This document shows positions 50,168 through 59,029 of a stretch of 64,000 bases of DNA, piece by piece. The DNA is from Oscillospiraceae bacterium (GTDB taxonomy: Bacteria > Bacillota > Clostridia > Oscillospirales > Ruminococcaceae): contig JAGAZJ010000023.1 of NCBI GenBank assembly GCA_018110925.1, forward strand, positions 1 through 64,000, in the 5' to 3' direction. Position 1 is the first letter of the stretch; every line of letters starts with the position of its first letter. A model generated the notes under the pieces. The model searched no databases and had not been told where the DNA came from. It worked only from the letters and a program-made list of their open reading frames with translations. The translations under genes were made by a program, and so were the position numbers.

Positions 50168-50253
50168 TCAGTTGTGAAGATGCGAATTTACGCTTTTGCC
50201 CGGGATCGGGCAATGCAGTTTTAAGACAATAATTATGGAGGTATAGTGAAAGT

Positions 50254-51714
50254 ATGAAGAATTTAAAAAGAACTATGGCAGGAGTATCCGCACTGGCACT
50301 TGTTATGGGCTTCACTTCCTGTCAGTCATCATCCTCGGGCGGCACGGTAGACACCGCTGAAGTCACCACTGTTGCCACTACGACAGGCGTTACGGTCGAG
50401 GTCAACACGGCTACCCTCGCAGAGGAGAGCCAGATGACGCTTGACGAAGCCGCAGACGCTGCCCTGCCCGACATCGAGCTTGAAAACAAGACTATCAAGT
50501 GGTTTGCACACTATGACATCAACCCCAACACCGCAAGCGGCGCTTCCGAGTCTGTTCCCCTCAATGTATTCAGAACCAAGTACGGCGGCGAGGTGCAGTA
50601 TTATCCCACCACATGGAACACCAGATATTCCGACCTGTCCACATATGTTCTGGGCGGTGAGGGCATAGACTTCTTCCCCTGCGATACAGCCGCTCTCCCC
50701 AAGGGCGTAGTAAGCGGTATGTTCCAGCCCATAGATGATTACATCGATCTGGACAGCGACCTCTGGAAGGGCGTTTCCGAGGCTATGGAGAAGTACAACT
50801 TCAACGGAAAGCACTATGAGTTCGTTAACAGCGTAAGCGCCGAGAATGTGGTCATCTACAACAAGGATACCATCGAGGCAAACAATTTTGACGATCCCTG
50901 GGAGCTTTACAAAGAGGGCAAGTGGAACTGGGACACCTTCAAGGAGATGCTCGTTCAGTACGTTGATGACGAGTCCGAGCAGTACGGCCTTGACGGCTAC
51001 TGGGCAGAGAAGGCGCTCTTCCTGTCAGGCGGCGTACCCTCTGTTGAGTCTGTTGACGGCACACTGAAGGTAAATCTCATGGATGCTCAGGTCGAGAAGG
51101 CTCAGAACTTCATGTATGACCTTTACTCCAACAATCTTGTAATAAACAGAGAGGTATTTGACTGGGCAGAGCAGCCTCAGTTCATGAGTGAGGGCAAGGA
51201 GCTCTTCTATATCGTGGGCGCATGGGCAGTTCAGGCAGACCCCGAAACATGGTCAACAAAGATACCTCCCGAGAAGCTGGGTCTTGCACCCGTTCCCAAT
51301 GCGGCGGATGCCGAGCGTCCGTGGCAGGCGGCTACTCTTGACGGCTGGGTTCTTTGCAAGGGCGCATCCAATCCTCAGGGCGTGGCTGTATTTGCCGAGT
51401 GCAACCGCTTTGCAAACACAAATGATGATGCTATCGCAATAGGCGATGCCAAGGCTATGGAGGACTACAAGTGGTCCGAAGAGCTCATCGCTATCAATAA
51501 GGAGATAAACCAGCTCGCAAACGACAACCCCGTTGTTGACCTTGCGACAGGTGTCTCCACAGACGTTGCTTCCCTCACCACCGACGGCGGCGACAATGTA
51601 GGTCTCAGAGCCGCTATGCACGGCGTAGAGTGGTCTACCAACAGAGAAGAGATCAACGACGTTGTTGTAATGCTCGTTGATGAAGTTGATGCACAGCTCA
51701 AGGCTCTTTCCTGA
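50254..51714 (+). CDS. Orphan solute-binding lipoprotein 2
   Basis: A 486-residue paralog of the protein at 33676. Signal peptide with lipobox FTSC (Cys23), Thr/Val/Glu-rich linker, then a carbohydrate-type binding domain. Long shared blocks include WNTRYSDLSTYVLGGEGIDF, ALPKG, FQPIDDYID, and VDLATGVSTDVASL. Codons end mostly in C, stronger than in paralog 1, suggesting high expression. No transporter genes adjoin; it has its own promoter and terminator. The downstream sugar isomerase-like gene has a separate promoter. Ligand unknown, probably a saccharide. Confidence 0.88.
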   Translation: MKNLKRTMAGVSALALVMGFTSCQSSSSGGTVDTAEVTTVATTTGVTVEVNTATLAEESQMTLDEAADAALPDIELENKTIKWFAHYDINPNTASGASESVPLNVFRTKYGGEVQYYPTTWNTRYSDLSTYVLGGEGIDFFPCDTAALPKGVVSGMFQPIDDYIDLDSDLWKGVSEAMEKYNFNGKHYEFVNSVSAENVVIYNKDTIEANNFDDPWELYKEGKWNWDTFKEMLVQYVDDESEQYGLDGYWAEKALFLSGGVPSVESVDGTLKVNLMDAQVEKAQNFMYDLYSNNLVINREVFDWAEQPQFMSEGKELFYIVGAWAVQADPETWSTKIPPEKLGLAPVPNAADAERPWQAATLDGWVLCKGASNPQGVAVFAECNRFANTNDDAIAIGDAKAMEDYKWSEELIAINKEINQLANDNPVVDLATGVSTDVASLTTDGGDNVGLRAAMHGVEWSTNREEINDVVVMLVDEVDAQLKALS

Positions 51715-51740
51715 TCTTGTACGGTCATTACGGAACATTC

Positions 51741-51774
51741 AAGCCGCAGTACTTTCGGAAGTACTGCGGCTTTT
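51741..51774 (+). terminator. Terminator of solute-binding gene 2
   Basis: A 14-base-pair perfect stem (AAGCCGCAGTACTT and complement) with TCGG loop, ending in a TTTT tract. Confidence 0.92.
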
Positions 51775-51777
51775 GTG

Positions 51778-51806
51778 TTGACGTAGCTTCGTGTTTGTGC
51801 TATAAT
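51778..51806 (+). promoter_or_regulatory. Promoter of the TIM-barrel isomerase gene
   Basis: TTGACG, 17 bases, TGC then TATAAT. It starts right at the tail of the preceding terminator. The 120-base leader contains GGCAG-GAT-CTGCC and CCGG...CCGG hairpins of unknown role. Confidence 0.82.
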
Positions 51807-51934
51807 TGTTACTGACAAATGGGCAGGATCTGCCATGGCCGGTCGGGATCGCCGGAACGGAAAAATGCAGTGCAGATGACGTAGGGACGATACTCATCAC
51901 GACAAACGACATATGAACACAAGGAGGATATGAC

Positions 51935-52765
51935 ATGAAACTGGGTACATCATCACCGTTAAGACACCTTTCCCCCGAGGAATGGGCACAGAACCAGGTG
52001 TCGCTGGGGTGCAGGGCGGTAGTGTTCCCTGTGCAGAGCGATGCGGATATGTCGGTCATAAAAGCCTACAAGGAAGCCGCAGACAAGCACGGGCTGACGA
52101 TAGCGGAGGTGGGCATCTGGCGCAATATGCTTGCCGCCGATGAAGACGATCGCCGTGCAAACGTAGACTACGCCGTGGCACAGCTGAGGCTCGCCGATAT
52201 TATCGGCGCAAGGTGCGCAGTGAATGTCGCAGGTGCGCTGGGCGCACGCTGGGACGGCGGATACAGGGAGAATTTCAGCGCCGAGGCTTTCGGAAAGACG
52301 GTCGCAGTCATACAGGAAGTAATCGACAGGGCTGATGTGAAAAACACATACTTCACCATAGAGCCGATGCCGTGGATGATACCGTCAAGCCCCTCGGAAT
52401 ATATAAGGCTCATCGAAGCGGTTGACAGGGAGCGCTTCGGCGTTCATCTTGACGTGATAAACATGGTCAACTGCCCTGAGCGGTACTTCTTCGGCGAGAA
52501 GTTCATAGATGAATGTATAGACACTCTCGGCGGCAGGATAAGGAGCTGTCATATAAAGGACGTGCATCTGAGAGGGGAATACACATTTCAGCTTGCGGAA
52601 TGTGCTCCCGGCATGGGCGAGTTCCCGCTGAGATACTATGCAGAGAGGATAAACGCCCTTGACGGTGATATGCCGATGATACTTGAACATCTTGACACCG
52701 ATGAGGAATACATCAGATACTTCGGGTATCTGCGGTCTGAACTTGAGGGGCTGTATCAGATATGA
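51935..52765 (+). CDS. Sugar phosphate isomerase/epimerase (TIM barrel)
   Basis: A 276-residue xylose-isomerase-like TIM-barrel protein. Metal-ligand motifs are FTIEPMPWMIP (Glu), VHLDVINMVN (Asp), CHIKDVHL (His) and MILEHLDTDEEY (Glu). Members isomerise or epimerise sugars or their phosphates. It is not closely similar to the one at 2621. GGAGGA lies upstream of the ATG. The 3' end overlaps the end of a convergent gene by 53 bases. Confidence 0.88.
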   Translation: MKLGTSSPLRHLSPEEWAQNQVSLGCRAVVFPVQSDADMSVIKAYKEAADKHGLTIAEVGIWRNMLAADEDDRRANVDYAVAQLRLADIIGARCAVNVAGALGARWDGGYRENFSAEAFGKTVAVIQEVIDRADVKNTYFTIEPMPWMIPSSPSEYIRLIEAVDRERFGVHLDVINMVNCPERYFFGEKFIDECIDTLGGRIRSCHIKDVHLRGEYTFQLAECAPGMGEFPLRYYAERINALDGDMPMILEHLDTDEEYIRYFGYLRSELEGLYQI

Positions 52766-53435
52766 TTTCGGTGTCTTCCTCTTTTATTGAAAAACGTATT
52801 ACAACTATCTCGCCTTTACCGTTAATGAATTCATCATTATTAGGGTGAAATGATAATTTATATTCAACTCCATTATCTTTGAATTTGTAAAAAATATTAC
52901 TATTATTATCCCCATATGCCGGTTTACCAATGCAAGAAACAACATCTTTATAACTGCTGTTAAAGTCTATTTTATCAAGATATGTAAGATCAACATCACA
53001 TTCATTAAAATAAACGCTAGCAAAACCATATCCGAGTGAATTGATAGGTGATTTATCTGCACCATAATTGAAATAATCGTCTTTCAGGATCACTACCTGA
53101 AAAAGCTTCTGTCCATCACATAATATTTCAAAACCTACAGATGGATAATGAAAATAATCAAATACTTCCTCGGGCGTTTTATAGTCATCGTATATCGGAG
53201 CTAATTCATATGTAAATCTGTCATCGCACGCTAATATACCGTTTATTGTAATAGGATAAGTAAGAGTCTTGCCGTTGATTTTGAATCCGTTGAGCAGATC
53301 TTCCATAGTATAGCCGTCAGGAAGACATACTTCATTGCCTGTGGATCCATTCGGCGCCATATTGCCGCACCCGCTGAGACTGACGCTCATCACGAGCGCC
53401 ATCAACAATGGCATTATCTTGTTCAAAACTCTCAT
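52713..53435 (-). CDS. AT-rich lipoprotein of unknown function
   Basis: A 240-residue lipoprotein (lipobox LSGC). After the signal there is PDGYTMEDLLNGFKINGKTLTYPITINGI, then an alpha/beta domain with FKDNGVEYKLSFHPN and VVIRFSI near the end; I recognise no family, though NGKTLTYP resembles small repeat domains in other clostridial lipoproteins. Two 60-base lines counted by hand gave 25% and 35% G+C, well below the neighbours, suggesting recent acquisition or weak selection. The 3' end overlaps the convergent isomerase gene. GGAGG sits four bases before ATG 53435. Confidence 0.65.
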   Translation of the reverse strand: MRVLNKIMPLLMALVMSVSLSGCGNMAPNGSTGNEVCLPDGYTMEDLLNGFKINGKTLTYPITINGILACDDRFTYELAPIYDDYKTPEEVFDYFHYPSVGFEILCDGQKLFQVVILKDDYFNYGADKSPINSLGYGFASVYFNECDVDLTYLDKIDFNSSYKDVVSCIGKPAYGDNNSNIFYKFKDNGVEYKLSFHPNNDEFINGKGEIVVIRFSIKEEDTEIISDTAPQVQTADTRSI

Positions 53436-53473
53436 AATACCTCCGCTTCTTGTCGGAAAGACTTTTGTGTTTG

Positions 53474-53839
53474 TCACGACAAATTTTTTATAGCATCTTC
53501 AATGGCGCTGTGCATAAGGAACGAGCATTGTATCTTGTCATCGGGCACGCCGCCCAGCTTGTCGGCTATCTCCTCGTCCGTGAGCGCCAGTGCCTGTTCG
53601 ACGGTCATGCCCCTCAAAAGCTCCGATGTGAGGGATGCGGCGGCGATAGCCACGGAACAGCCGCATACGTTATAGCCGATGTCCTTTATCACACCGTCCT
53701 CTATGTCAAGATATACCCTGACACTGTCACCGCAGAGACCGCTGACATACTCACCGCACAGATCGGCTCCCGTTGGTCTGCCGATATTTCTCGGCGATGT
53801 GAAATGGTCATAGAACACGTCACTGTATCTGAACTGCAA
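53474..53839 (-). CDS. Iron-sulfur cluster scaffold, NifU/IscU type
   Basis: A 121-residue scaffold on which Fe-S clusters are built. It keeps three Cys ligands: GLCGDS, the Cys pair in VCGCS and KIQCS, plus the motif DHFTSPRNIG at the start typical of NifU N-terminal domains. Its start lies two bases after the cysteine-desulfurase stop, so the two are coupled. It probably supplies clusters to Fe-S enzymes of this anaerobe. Confidence 0.92.
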   Translation of the reverse strand: MQFRYSDVFYDHFTSPRNIGRPTGADLCGEYVSGLCGDSVRVYLDIEDGVIKDIGYNVCGCSVAIAAASLTSELLRGMTVEQALALTDEEIADKLGGVPDDKIQCSFLMHSAIEDAIKNLS

Positions 53840-53841
53840 AG

Positions 53842-54993
53842 TTATCTCTCCTCATGCCAGCCGCTAAGATGTCTTATCTTAGCGACCGTCTTTTTCACGG
53901 CATCACAGACTTTATCCGCATTATCCATGCCCACGGGGTCGGAGAATGAGAGCCTGACCGAGCCCTTGGCGAGCTCCTCGCTCACACCCATTGCCCTGAG
54001 CACATGAGATGCGTTCACAGCGCCGCTGGTACACGCCGAGCCGCTGGAGCAGGCTACACCCTCGATATCCATCAGAAGCACCAGAGACTCACCGTCTGTG
54101 CCCCCAAACGAGAAATTCATATTGCCTGCGGTCCTTGTGTGCCTGTCGCCGTTCAGATAGCTCTGCGGTATCTCTGAGAGTATGCGTTCTGTGATATGCT
54201 CTCTCTCGGCAAGAAGGAGACTTTCGCGTTCTTCCATACCTGCCGCACGTTCTTCAAATGCCTTTGCGAGCCCGACTGCGAATGCCACGTTCTCCGTGCC
54301 CGCACGTCTGCCCCTTTCCTGTGCGCCGCCGTGTATGAAGTTGTCGGGATATACGCCCTTTCGGATGTAGAGGAGCCCTATCCCCTTGGGGGCATGGAGC
54401 TTGTGCCCGGATACGCTCAAAAGGTCGATATTCCCTGCGGACAGGTCTATTTTCATGTGCCCTGCCGCCTGCACCGCATCTGTATGAAACAGCGCACCTC
54501 TTTCGTGAGCCGCCGCCGCCGCTTCATGTATCGGCTGTATCGTGCCCACTTCGTTATTCACATACATGAGCGAGACTATGGCCGTATCGTCCCTGACAGC
54601 CGCTCTGAGAGCATCGGCGGACACTATGCCGTCAGACTGCGGCGCTATGCGGCTGACGGTACAGCCGTGCTTTTCAAGATAGTCCGCAGTGTGCAGTATT
54701 GCGTGATGCTCTGTCATGGATGTGACGATGTGCTTCCTTTTCCCCGACATCACCGGGCCTGTCAGCGCCCAATTGTCGGACTCAGTGCCGCATGAGGTGA
54801 AGTATATCTCCGTGGGGTGACAGTTCAGCACGGCGGCTATGCGCTCTCTTGCGTTCTCAAGCGCACGGGAGGCGTTTCTGCCCGTCTTGTATATGGTGGA
54901 CGGGTTGCCGAAATCCTCTCTGAAATATGGGAGCATTTCCTCCAGCACACCCTCTGATACCGGCGTGGTCGCCGCACAGTCAGCGTATATCAT
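53842..54993 (-). CDS. iscS: Cysteine desulfurase
   Basis: A 383-residue PLP enzyme that removes sulfur from cysteine for Fe-S cluster assembly. Seen: YADCAATTPVSE at the start, TEHHAILHTA, the PLP Lys in SVSGHKLHAPKG, and the persulfide Cys loop SSGSACTSG, which is the long (IscS/NifS, group I) loop. ATG 54993 has GAGGTG five bases upstream. It sits between rnhA and the scaffold gene in one leftward operon. Confidence 0.94.
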   Translation of the reverse strand: MIYADCAATTPVSEGVLEEMLPYFREDFGNPSTIYKTGRNASRALENARERIAAVLNCHPTEIYFTSCGTESDNWALTGPVMSGKRKHIVTSMTEHHAILHTADYLEKHGCTVSRIAPQSDGIVSADALRAAVRDDTAIVSLMYVNNEVGTIQPIHEAAAAAHERGALFHTDAVQAAGHMKIDLSAGNIDLLSVSGHKLHAPKGIGLLYIRKGVYPDNFIHGGAQERGRRAGTENVAFAVGLAKAFEERAAGMEERESLLLAEREHITERILSEIPQSYLNGDRHTRTAGNMNFSFGGTDGESLVLLMDIEGVACSSGSACTSGAVNASHVLRAMGVSEELAKGSVRLSFSDPVGMDNADKVCDAVKKTVAKIRHLSGWHEER

Positions 54994-54997
54994 CATA

Positions 54998-55435
54998 TCA
55001 CCTCTGCATATCCCGCTGTGCGACCGCCAGTCTGTCACACAGCTCGTTCTCTGGATGTCCAGCGTGACCCTTCACCCAGCGCAGTTCAACATCGTGCATA
55101 TCAAGGAGCGCCAGCAGTTTTTCCCACAGGTCGGGATTGAGCGCAGGCTTTTTATCGGATTTTATCCAGTTGTTTTTCTGCCATGAGCGTGCCCAGCCTT
55201 TCATAACGCCGTCGCACACATATTTGCTGTCGGTGGTGAGTATCACCCGGCACGGGCGTTTGAGCGCAGAGAGCGCCTCTATCACGGCGGTGAGCTCCAT
55301 TCTGTTGTTGGTGGTCTGAGGTTCACCGCCCGAAAGCTCTCTTGTATGCTCACCCATCCTGAGAAATGCGCCCCAGCCCCCCGGCCCGGGATTGCCCGAG
55401 CAGGCACCGTCGGTAAATATCTCAACTGTTTCCAT
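54998..55435 (-). CDS. rnhA: Ribonuclease HI
   Basis: A 145-residue RNase HI that cuts RNA in RNA-DNA hybrids. The catalytic DEDD residues are in [16 protein letters not shown] (Asp), [13 protein letters not shown] (Glu), [11 protein letters not shown] (Asp) and ENELCDRLA (Asp), with the basic handle [18 protein letters not shown] present. Length is normal. It is first in the operon rnhA-iscS-nifU. Confidence 0.96.
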   Translation of the reverse strand: METVEIFTDGACSGNPGPGGWGAFLRMGEHTRELSGGEPQTTNNRMELTAVIEALSALKRPCRVILTTDSKYVCDGVMKGWARSWQKNNWIKSDKKPALNPDLWEKLLALLDMHDVELRWVKGHAGHPENELCDRLAVAQRDMQR

Positions 55436-55473
55436 TGTATCACCTGTCCTGAAGTTTCGTAATGAACATTATT

Positions 55474-55502
55474 ATTCTACCATTGCAGGGGATCATTGTC
55501 AA
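55474..55502 (-). promoter_or_regulatory. Promoter of the rnhA-iscS-nifU operon
   Basis: Minus strand TTGACA (55502-55497), 17 bases, TAGAAT (55479-55474) with a TGG extended -10. The 311-base gap to 55746 contains this and one rightward promoter; I see nothing else in it. Confidence 0.82.
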
Positions 55503-55585
55503 TATAGATTTGAGCTATATCGGAGATTAACATTGAGAGCGCTTTGCGGTCGGGCGGCATTGCGGCGCAAATTATATCATCCCTC

Positions 55586-55614
55586 TTGCATTTTCGCAAA
55601 ACTTATGGTATGAT
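55586..55614 (+). promoter_or_regulatory. Promoter of CPBP protease gene 2
   Basis: TTGCAT, 17 bases, TATGAT with a TGG extended -10. Confidence 0.65.
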
Positions 55615-55746
55615 GTATATATTCAAATACACATAGTAAACGACATTAAAAATTCTGCATTTCTCGCCGCAAAATCATGATATACGATTTTGTGGATGAG
55701 GAATGTCAGGAAATTTATGTCGGTTACTATAATTGCGAGGTCACAG

Positions 55747-56784
55747 ATGGATCAGTATCAGACATACAACCAATACGCACAAACCGCTGCGGCACCGGAT
55801 CCGTTCGGCGTTTTCAGGGGCGAGAAAAGGGCTATAAAGAAAAATCTGTCGGGCACGTTCATCATGGCGCTCATACATGGTGTGGGTAGCTTTATTCTGG
55901 CGCAGATATTCTTTCTGATGCTCATGGCGTCGGGATACGAAGTGCAGTACAACGAAGAGAACACTCTGATAGTTGACTGGCTTTATTCGCTGGCTGGCAG
56001 TATGCCGTCAATAATATTCTGCATAGTGCTGTTTCTGGTGAACAAGTCGATCCTCAGACAGCCCCTCAGCGGCTATCTGCGCACGGACAAGATAAACGGC
56101 TCGTTCATGGTCGGCACTATCGGCGTAGTCATGTTCTCATATGCGGTCGCGATTATAATGCAGCTGCTTGCCATCACGGGCTTTGCGGCGATAGACCTGT
56201 CACCCATAGCCGAGGAATACATGACAGCCCCGACCAACGATGCCCCGTATCTCGCCGAGGAGGTGCTCACGTCGATAATCCTTGCCCCCATAGCCGAGGA
56301 GCTTATGTTCAGAGGCGTTATCATGGGCAGGCTCTCGAAAGTCAGCAGACGGATGGCAATATTCGTGTCGGCGGCGTTTTTCGGCATGATGCACGGCAAT
56401 CTTCTCCAGGCGATACTCGGCTTTATCGTAGGTATCGTGTTTGCCTATGCCGATCTTAAAGCAGAGTCCCTCATACCCTCGATCATAGGGCATATGTTCA
56501 TAAACACCGCCGCCAGCAGCTCCTCATTCATAGAGCGCTTTGCCGGCAAGGACGCATCCGACACCGCATGGACGGTGACTATACTGATGTTTGCGATACT
56601 CGGTCTGATAACCTTCCTGGTAGTCCTTTTCGGGCGCAAGATATCCTTCCCCGAGTACAACGAGTACCACAAGAAGCGTGTGCCCATTATGTTCACCTGC
56701 GTTTCACTGTGGGTGACGCTGATCTACTACATCTTTGAGATAGTTGACACCTTCGGCCCGATGACAGACAAGCTGAGAGGCTGA
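55747..56784 (+). CDS. CPBP-family (CAAX-type) membrane protease, second copy
   Basis: A 345-residue membrane protein with a 40-residue Gln/Tyr/Ala-rich cytoplasmic N-terminus and about eight helices. CPBP motifs: EELMFRG, FFGMMHGNLLQ and IIGHMFINTAAS. It differs from the copy at 37968 by its longer head and two extra C-terminal helices. Start ATG 55747 has GAGGTC upstream; the frame to 55690 has none. It is followed by a strong terminator and then the sortase array, so a role in surface-protein maturation is possible but unproven. Confidence 0.87.
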   Translation: MDQYQTYNQYAQTAAAPDPFGVFRGEKRAIKKNLSGTFIMALIHGVGSFILAQIFFLMLMASGYEVQYNEENTLIVDWLYSLAGSMPSIIFCIVLFLVNKSILRQPLSGYLRTDKINGSFMVGTIGVVMFSYAVAIIMQLLAITGFAAIDLSPIAEEYMTAPTNDAPYLAEEVLTSIILAPIAEELMFRGVIMGRLSKVSRRMAIFVSAAFFGMMHGNLLQAILGFIVGIVFAYADLKAESLIPSIIGHMFINTAASSSSFIERFAGKDASDTAWTVTILMFAILGLITFLVVLFGRKISFPEYNEYHKKRVPIMFTCVSLWVTLIYYIFEIVDTFGPMTDKLRG

Positions 56785-56790
56785 TACACT

Positions 56791-56826
56791 CCCGGACATA
56801 CACGATGTATGTCCGGGGTATTTTTT
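56791..56826 (+). terminator. Terminator of CPBP gene 2
   Basis: CCCGGACATACA pairs perfectly with TGTATGTCCGGG around a three-base loop, followed by TATTTTTT. Confidence 0.92.
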
Positions 56827-56972
56827 GCACTGCGGTGACATAATACGATGACCGTGAAACCGCTCTGCAACTGCTTTGTAACCATTGTGACAACTTTGGG
56901 AAAATTATGTGTCGTAAAGCAAAAATATACCGTTGCGGTATTGTCAGATATAACAAAAATGGTTCAGCTTTC

Positions 56973-57001
56973 TTGACATCGGACGAGATATGTAGTAATA
57001 T
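56973..57001 (+). promoter_or_regulatory. Promoter of the sortase operon
   Basis: TTGACA, 17 bases, TAATAT, about 55 bases before the first sortase start. No other promoter was found as far as the fourth sortase gene. Confidence 0.72.
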
Positions 57002-57055
57002 GATGATGTGTAGGTGTGCGTATAAAAAGAAAAAGCACAGAAGACGGAGATCACA

Positions 57056-58009
57056 ATGGCAATGTCAAGAAGCGCCAGACAGGCGTATAAACGGGCATTA
57101 AAGGAGAAAAAGAAACGGCTGAGAAGTCACTGGCTGCTGATACAGAAGGGCGACTCCGCAAAGGAGGTCGTGTCCAAGCTGTTCACACAGCTGTGCGTGC
57201 TCGTGCTGATAGGGTGCGGAGTAGTGCTGACCCGTGAGTTCTGGCTCTCATTTTCTGCCAAAAAACTCAATGATACGCTGAGCGGTCTGTACAGTTCCGC
57301 CGCCGATCTTGTCAGCGGCATTACCGAGGGGGAGATGCTCCCCGGGGCACAGAAGCTGCTGGAGATAAACCCCGATACAGTGGGGTATATCCGCATAAAC
57401 GGTACAGAGGTGGATATGCCCGTGGTACAGGGCAGGGACAACGACGGCTATCTGAAAGTGTCTTTCGACGGCACTCCCAACAAGGCAGGCACCATATTTC
57501 TTGACTGGCGCTGTCAGCTTGCAAAGAAGCGCTCGGACAATCTTGTGGTGTACGGCCACAATCAGCGTGACAGAACGATGTTCGGCAGTCTTAAAGACTA
57601 CAAGCACAACATAGAGCATTACAAGGCTCACCCCAACATAATGCTCAATTCAAACTATACGAGCGACACATACAAGATATTCGCCTACTTTGTCACCGAG
57701 GTAGAGCCCTCGCAGACAGTTGACGGATATGTTTTTGATTATCATAATTACATTGACCTCTCGGACCGTGCGGTATATGACAGGTTCATAGAGAATATAC
57801 AGCTGAGAAATGAGATAATCACCGATGTTGACGTGAAGTACGGTGATGAGTTCCTGACGCTCTCGACCTGCTCAAATGAGTTCGAGCCGTCAAGGTTCGT
57901 CATCTTCGCAAGAAAGACACGAAAGGGCGAGAGCCCCGAAACAGACACATCGGCTGCAAGGCTCAACCCGTCTGCGAAAGAACCTGACTGGACGGTAATA
58001 TTCAGATGA
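57056..58009 (+). CDS. Class-B-like sortase 1
   Basis: A 317-residue transpeptidase that would join surface proteins to the wall or to each other. The first 35 residues are strongly basic and cytoplasmic (KRALKEKKKRLRSHW), a single membrane helix spans about 41-60, and the sortase domain follows. The catalytic triad is His168 (VYGHNQ), Cys272 (LSTCSNEF) and Arg280 (SRFVIFAR). Leu-Ser-Thr-Cys and the tail LNPSAKEPDW fit class B of clostridia. GGAG is six bases before ATG 57056. First of four sortase genes in a row. Confidence 0.93.
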   Translation: MAMSRSARQAYKRALKEKKKRLRSHWLLIQKGDSAKEVVSKLFTQLCVLVLIGCGVVLTREFWLSFSAKKLNDTLSGLYSSAADLVSGITEGEMLPGAQKLLEINPDTVGYIRINGTEVDMPVVQGRDNDGYLKVSFDGTPNKAGTIFLDWRCQLAKKRSDNLVVYGHNQRDRTMFGSLKDYKHNIEHYKAHPNIMLNSNYTSDTYKIFAYFVTEVEPSQTVDGYVFDYHNYIDLSDRAVYDRFIENIQLRNEIITDVDVKYGDEFLTLSTCSNEFEPSRFVIFARKTRKGESPETDTSAARLNPSAKEPDWTVIFR

Positions 58010-58034
58010 GGACAAAAGCGAGGAAAATCAGGGT

Positions 58035-59018
58035 ATGAACGGTAAGAAACCGGGTATAGTGCTTATTATAGCCTCTGTTATTTTTGTGGGGGCAGTGGGC
58101 TTTCTGGTGTACTACTTCGGCATGATGAAGCGTGCCGATGATGTGAACAGCGGTCTTGCACAGATGCACACATCATCCGCCGCAGAGACCGTGGTGATCA
58201 CACAGGCGACCACCACAGAGACGACTACCGAGGCAACGACCACAGAGACCACCACCGAAGCCACTACCACAGAGACCACCATAGTCACCACGGAGGAAGG
58301 CCCTTTGGTGCTTCTGGATTCCATGGCGCCCTTTGTGCAGAAGAATGCGGACACGGCGGGCTGGATAAAGGTCGGCGGCACAACGATAGACAATGTCATC
58401 GTACACACCGACAACAATGACTATTATCTCAACCACGACTACTACGGGAATTATTCCCAGCCGGGCACCATATTTGCGGATTTTCGCTGTGTGGTCAATG
58501 ACTTTTCGGCAAATCAGAGCGACAATATCGTGCTTTACGGCCACAATCAGGCAAATGGCAGTATGTTCGGCACTTTGCAGAGATACAAGGTCACAAAGCA
58601 GAATACATCGAGATTTGATTTCTACCTTGAACACCCCACCTTTGAATTCTCAAATCTCTATCACGAATATACATACAAGATAATAGCGGCGTTCGTGCTT
58701 GAGGTCGAGCCCCGTCAGACAAGAACAGGCGAGGTATTTGACTACCAGAACTACATCAGGTTCGGCTCGAAAAGCTACACCTACGATGAGTGGATGGAAA
58801 ACATCATGGCACGCACCGAGATAATAACGGGCGTTGACGTTGAGAAGGGCGACAAGTTCCTTACTCTTTCCACCTGCTCGAATGAATTTGAACCCTCACG
58901 TTTCCTTGTCATAGGCAGGCGTGTGAGAGAGGGCGAGGATCCTTATGTGGACACATCCCTCGCAAGGCTCAATCCCGACGCAGTCGAGCCCGACTGGAAT
59001 TATATTTACGGAAGGTAA
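58035..59018 (+). CDS. Class-B-like sortase 2 with Thr/Glu stalk
   Basis: A 327-residue sortase. The membrane helix is at about residues 7-29, followed by a stalk at 55-86 built from a nine-residue repeat TTTETTTEA, before the catalytic domain. Triad: His170 (LYGHNQ), Cys281 (LSTCSNEF), Arg289 (SRFLVIGR). The C-terminus again reads LNPDAVEPDWNYIYG. The stalk would hold the enzyme away from the membrane and may be glycosylated. It starts 25 bases after sortase 1 and is part of the same operon. Confidence 0.93.
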   Translation: MNGKKPGIVLIIASVIFVGAVGFLVYYFGMMKRADDVNSGLAQMHTSSAAETVVITQATTTETTTEATTTETTTEATTTETTIVTTEEGPLVLLDSMAPFVQKNADTAGWIKVGGTTIDNVIVHTDNNDYYLNHDYYGNYSQPGTIFADFRCVVNDFSANQSDNIVLYGHNQANGSMFGTLQRYKVTKQNTSRFDFYLEHPTFEFSNLYHEYTYKIIAAFVLEVEPRQTRTGEVFDYQNYIRFGSKSYTYDEWMENIMARTEIITGVDVEKGDKFLTLSTCSNEFEPSRFLVIGRRVREGEDPYVDTSLARLNPDAVEPDWNYIYGR

Positions 59019-59029
59019 GAAGGTACCGT

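Noticed and set aside
58200..58290. Repeat array mistaken for CRISPR
   Set aside because: The 27-base-like repetition is the coding TTTETTTEA stalk of sortase 2; there are no spacers and the frame is open.
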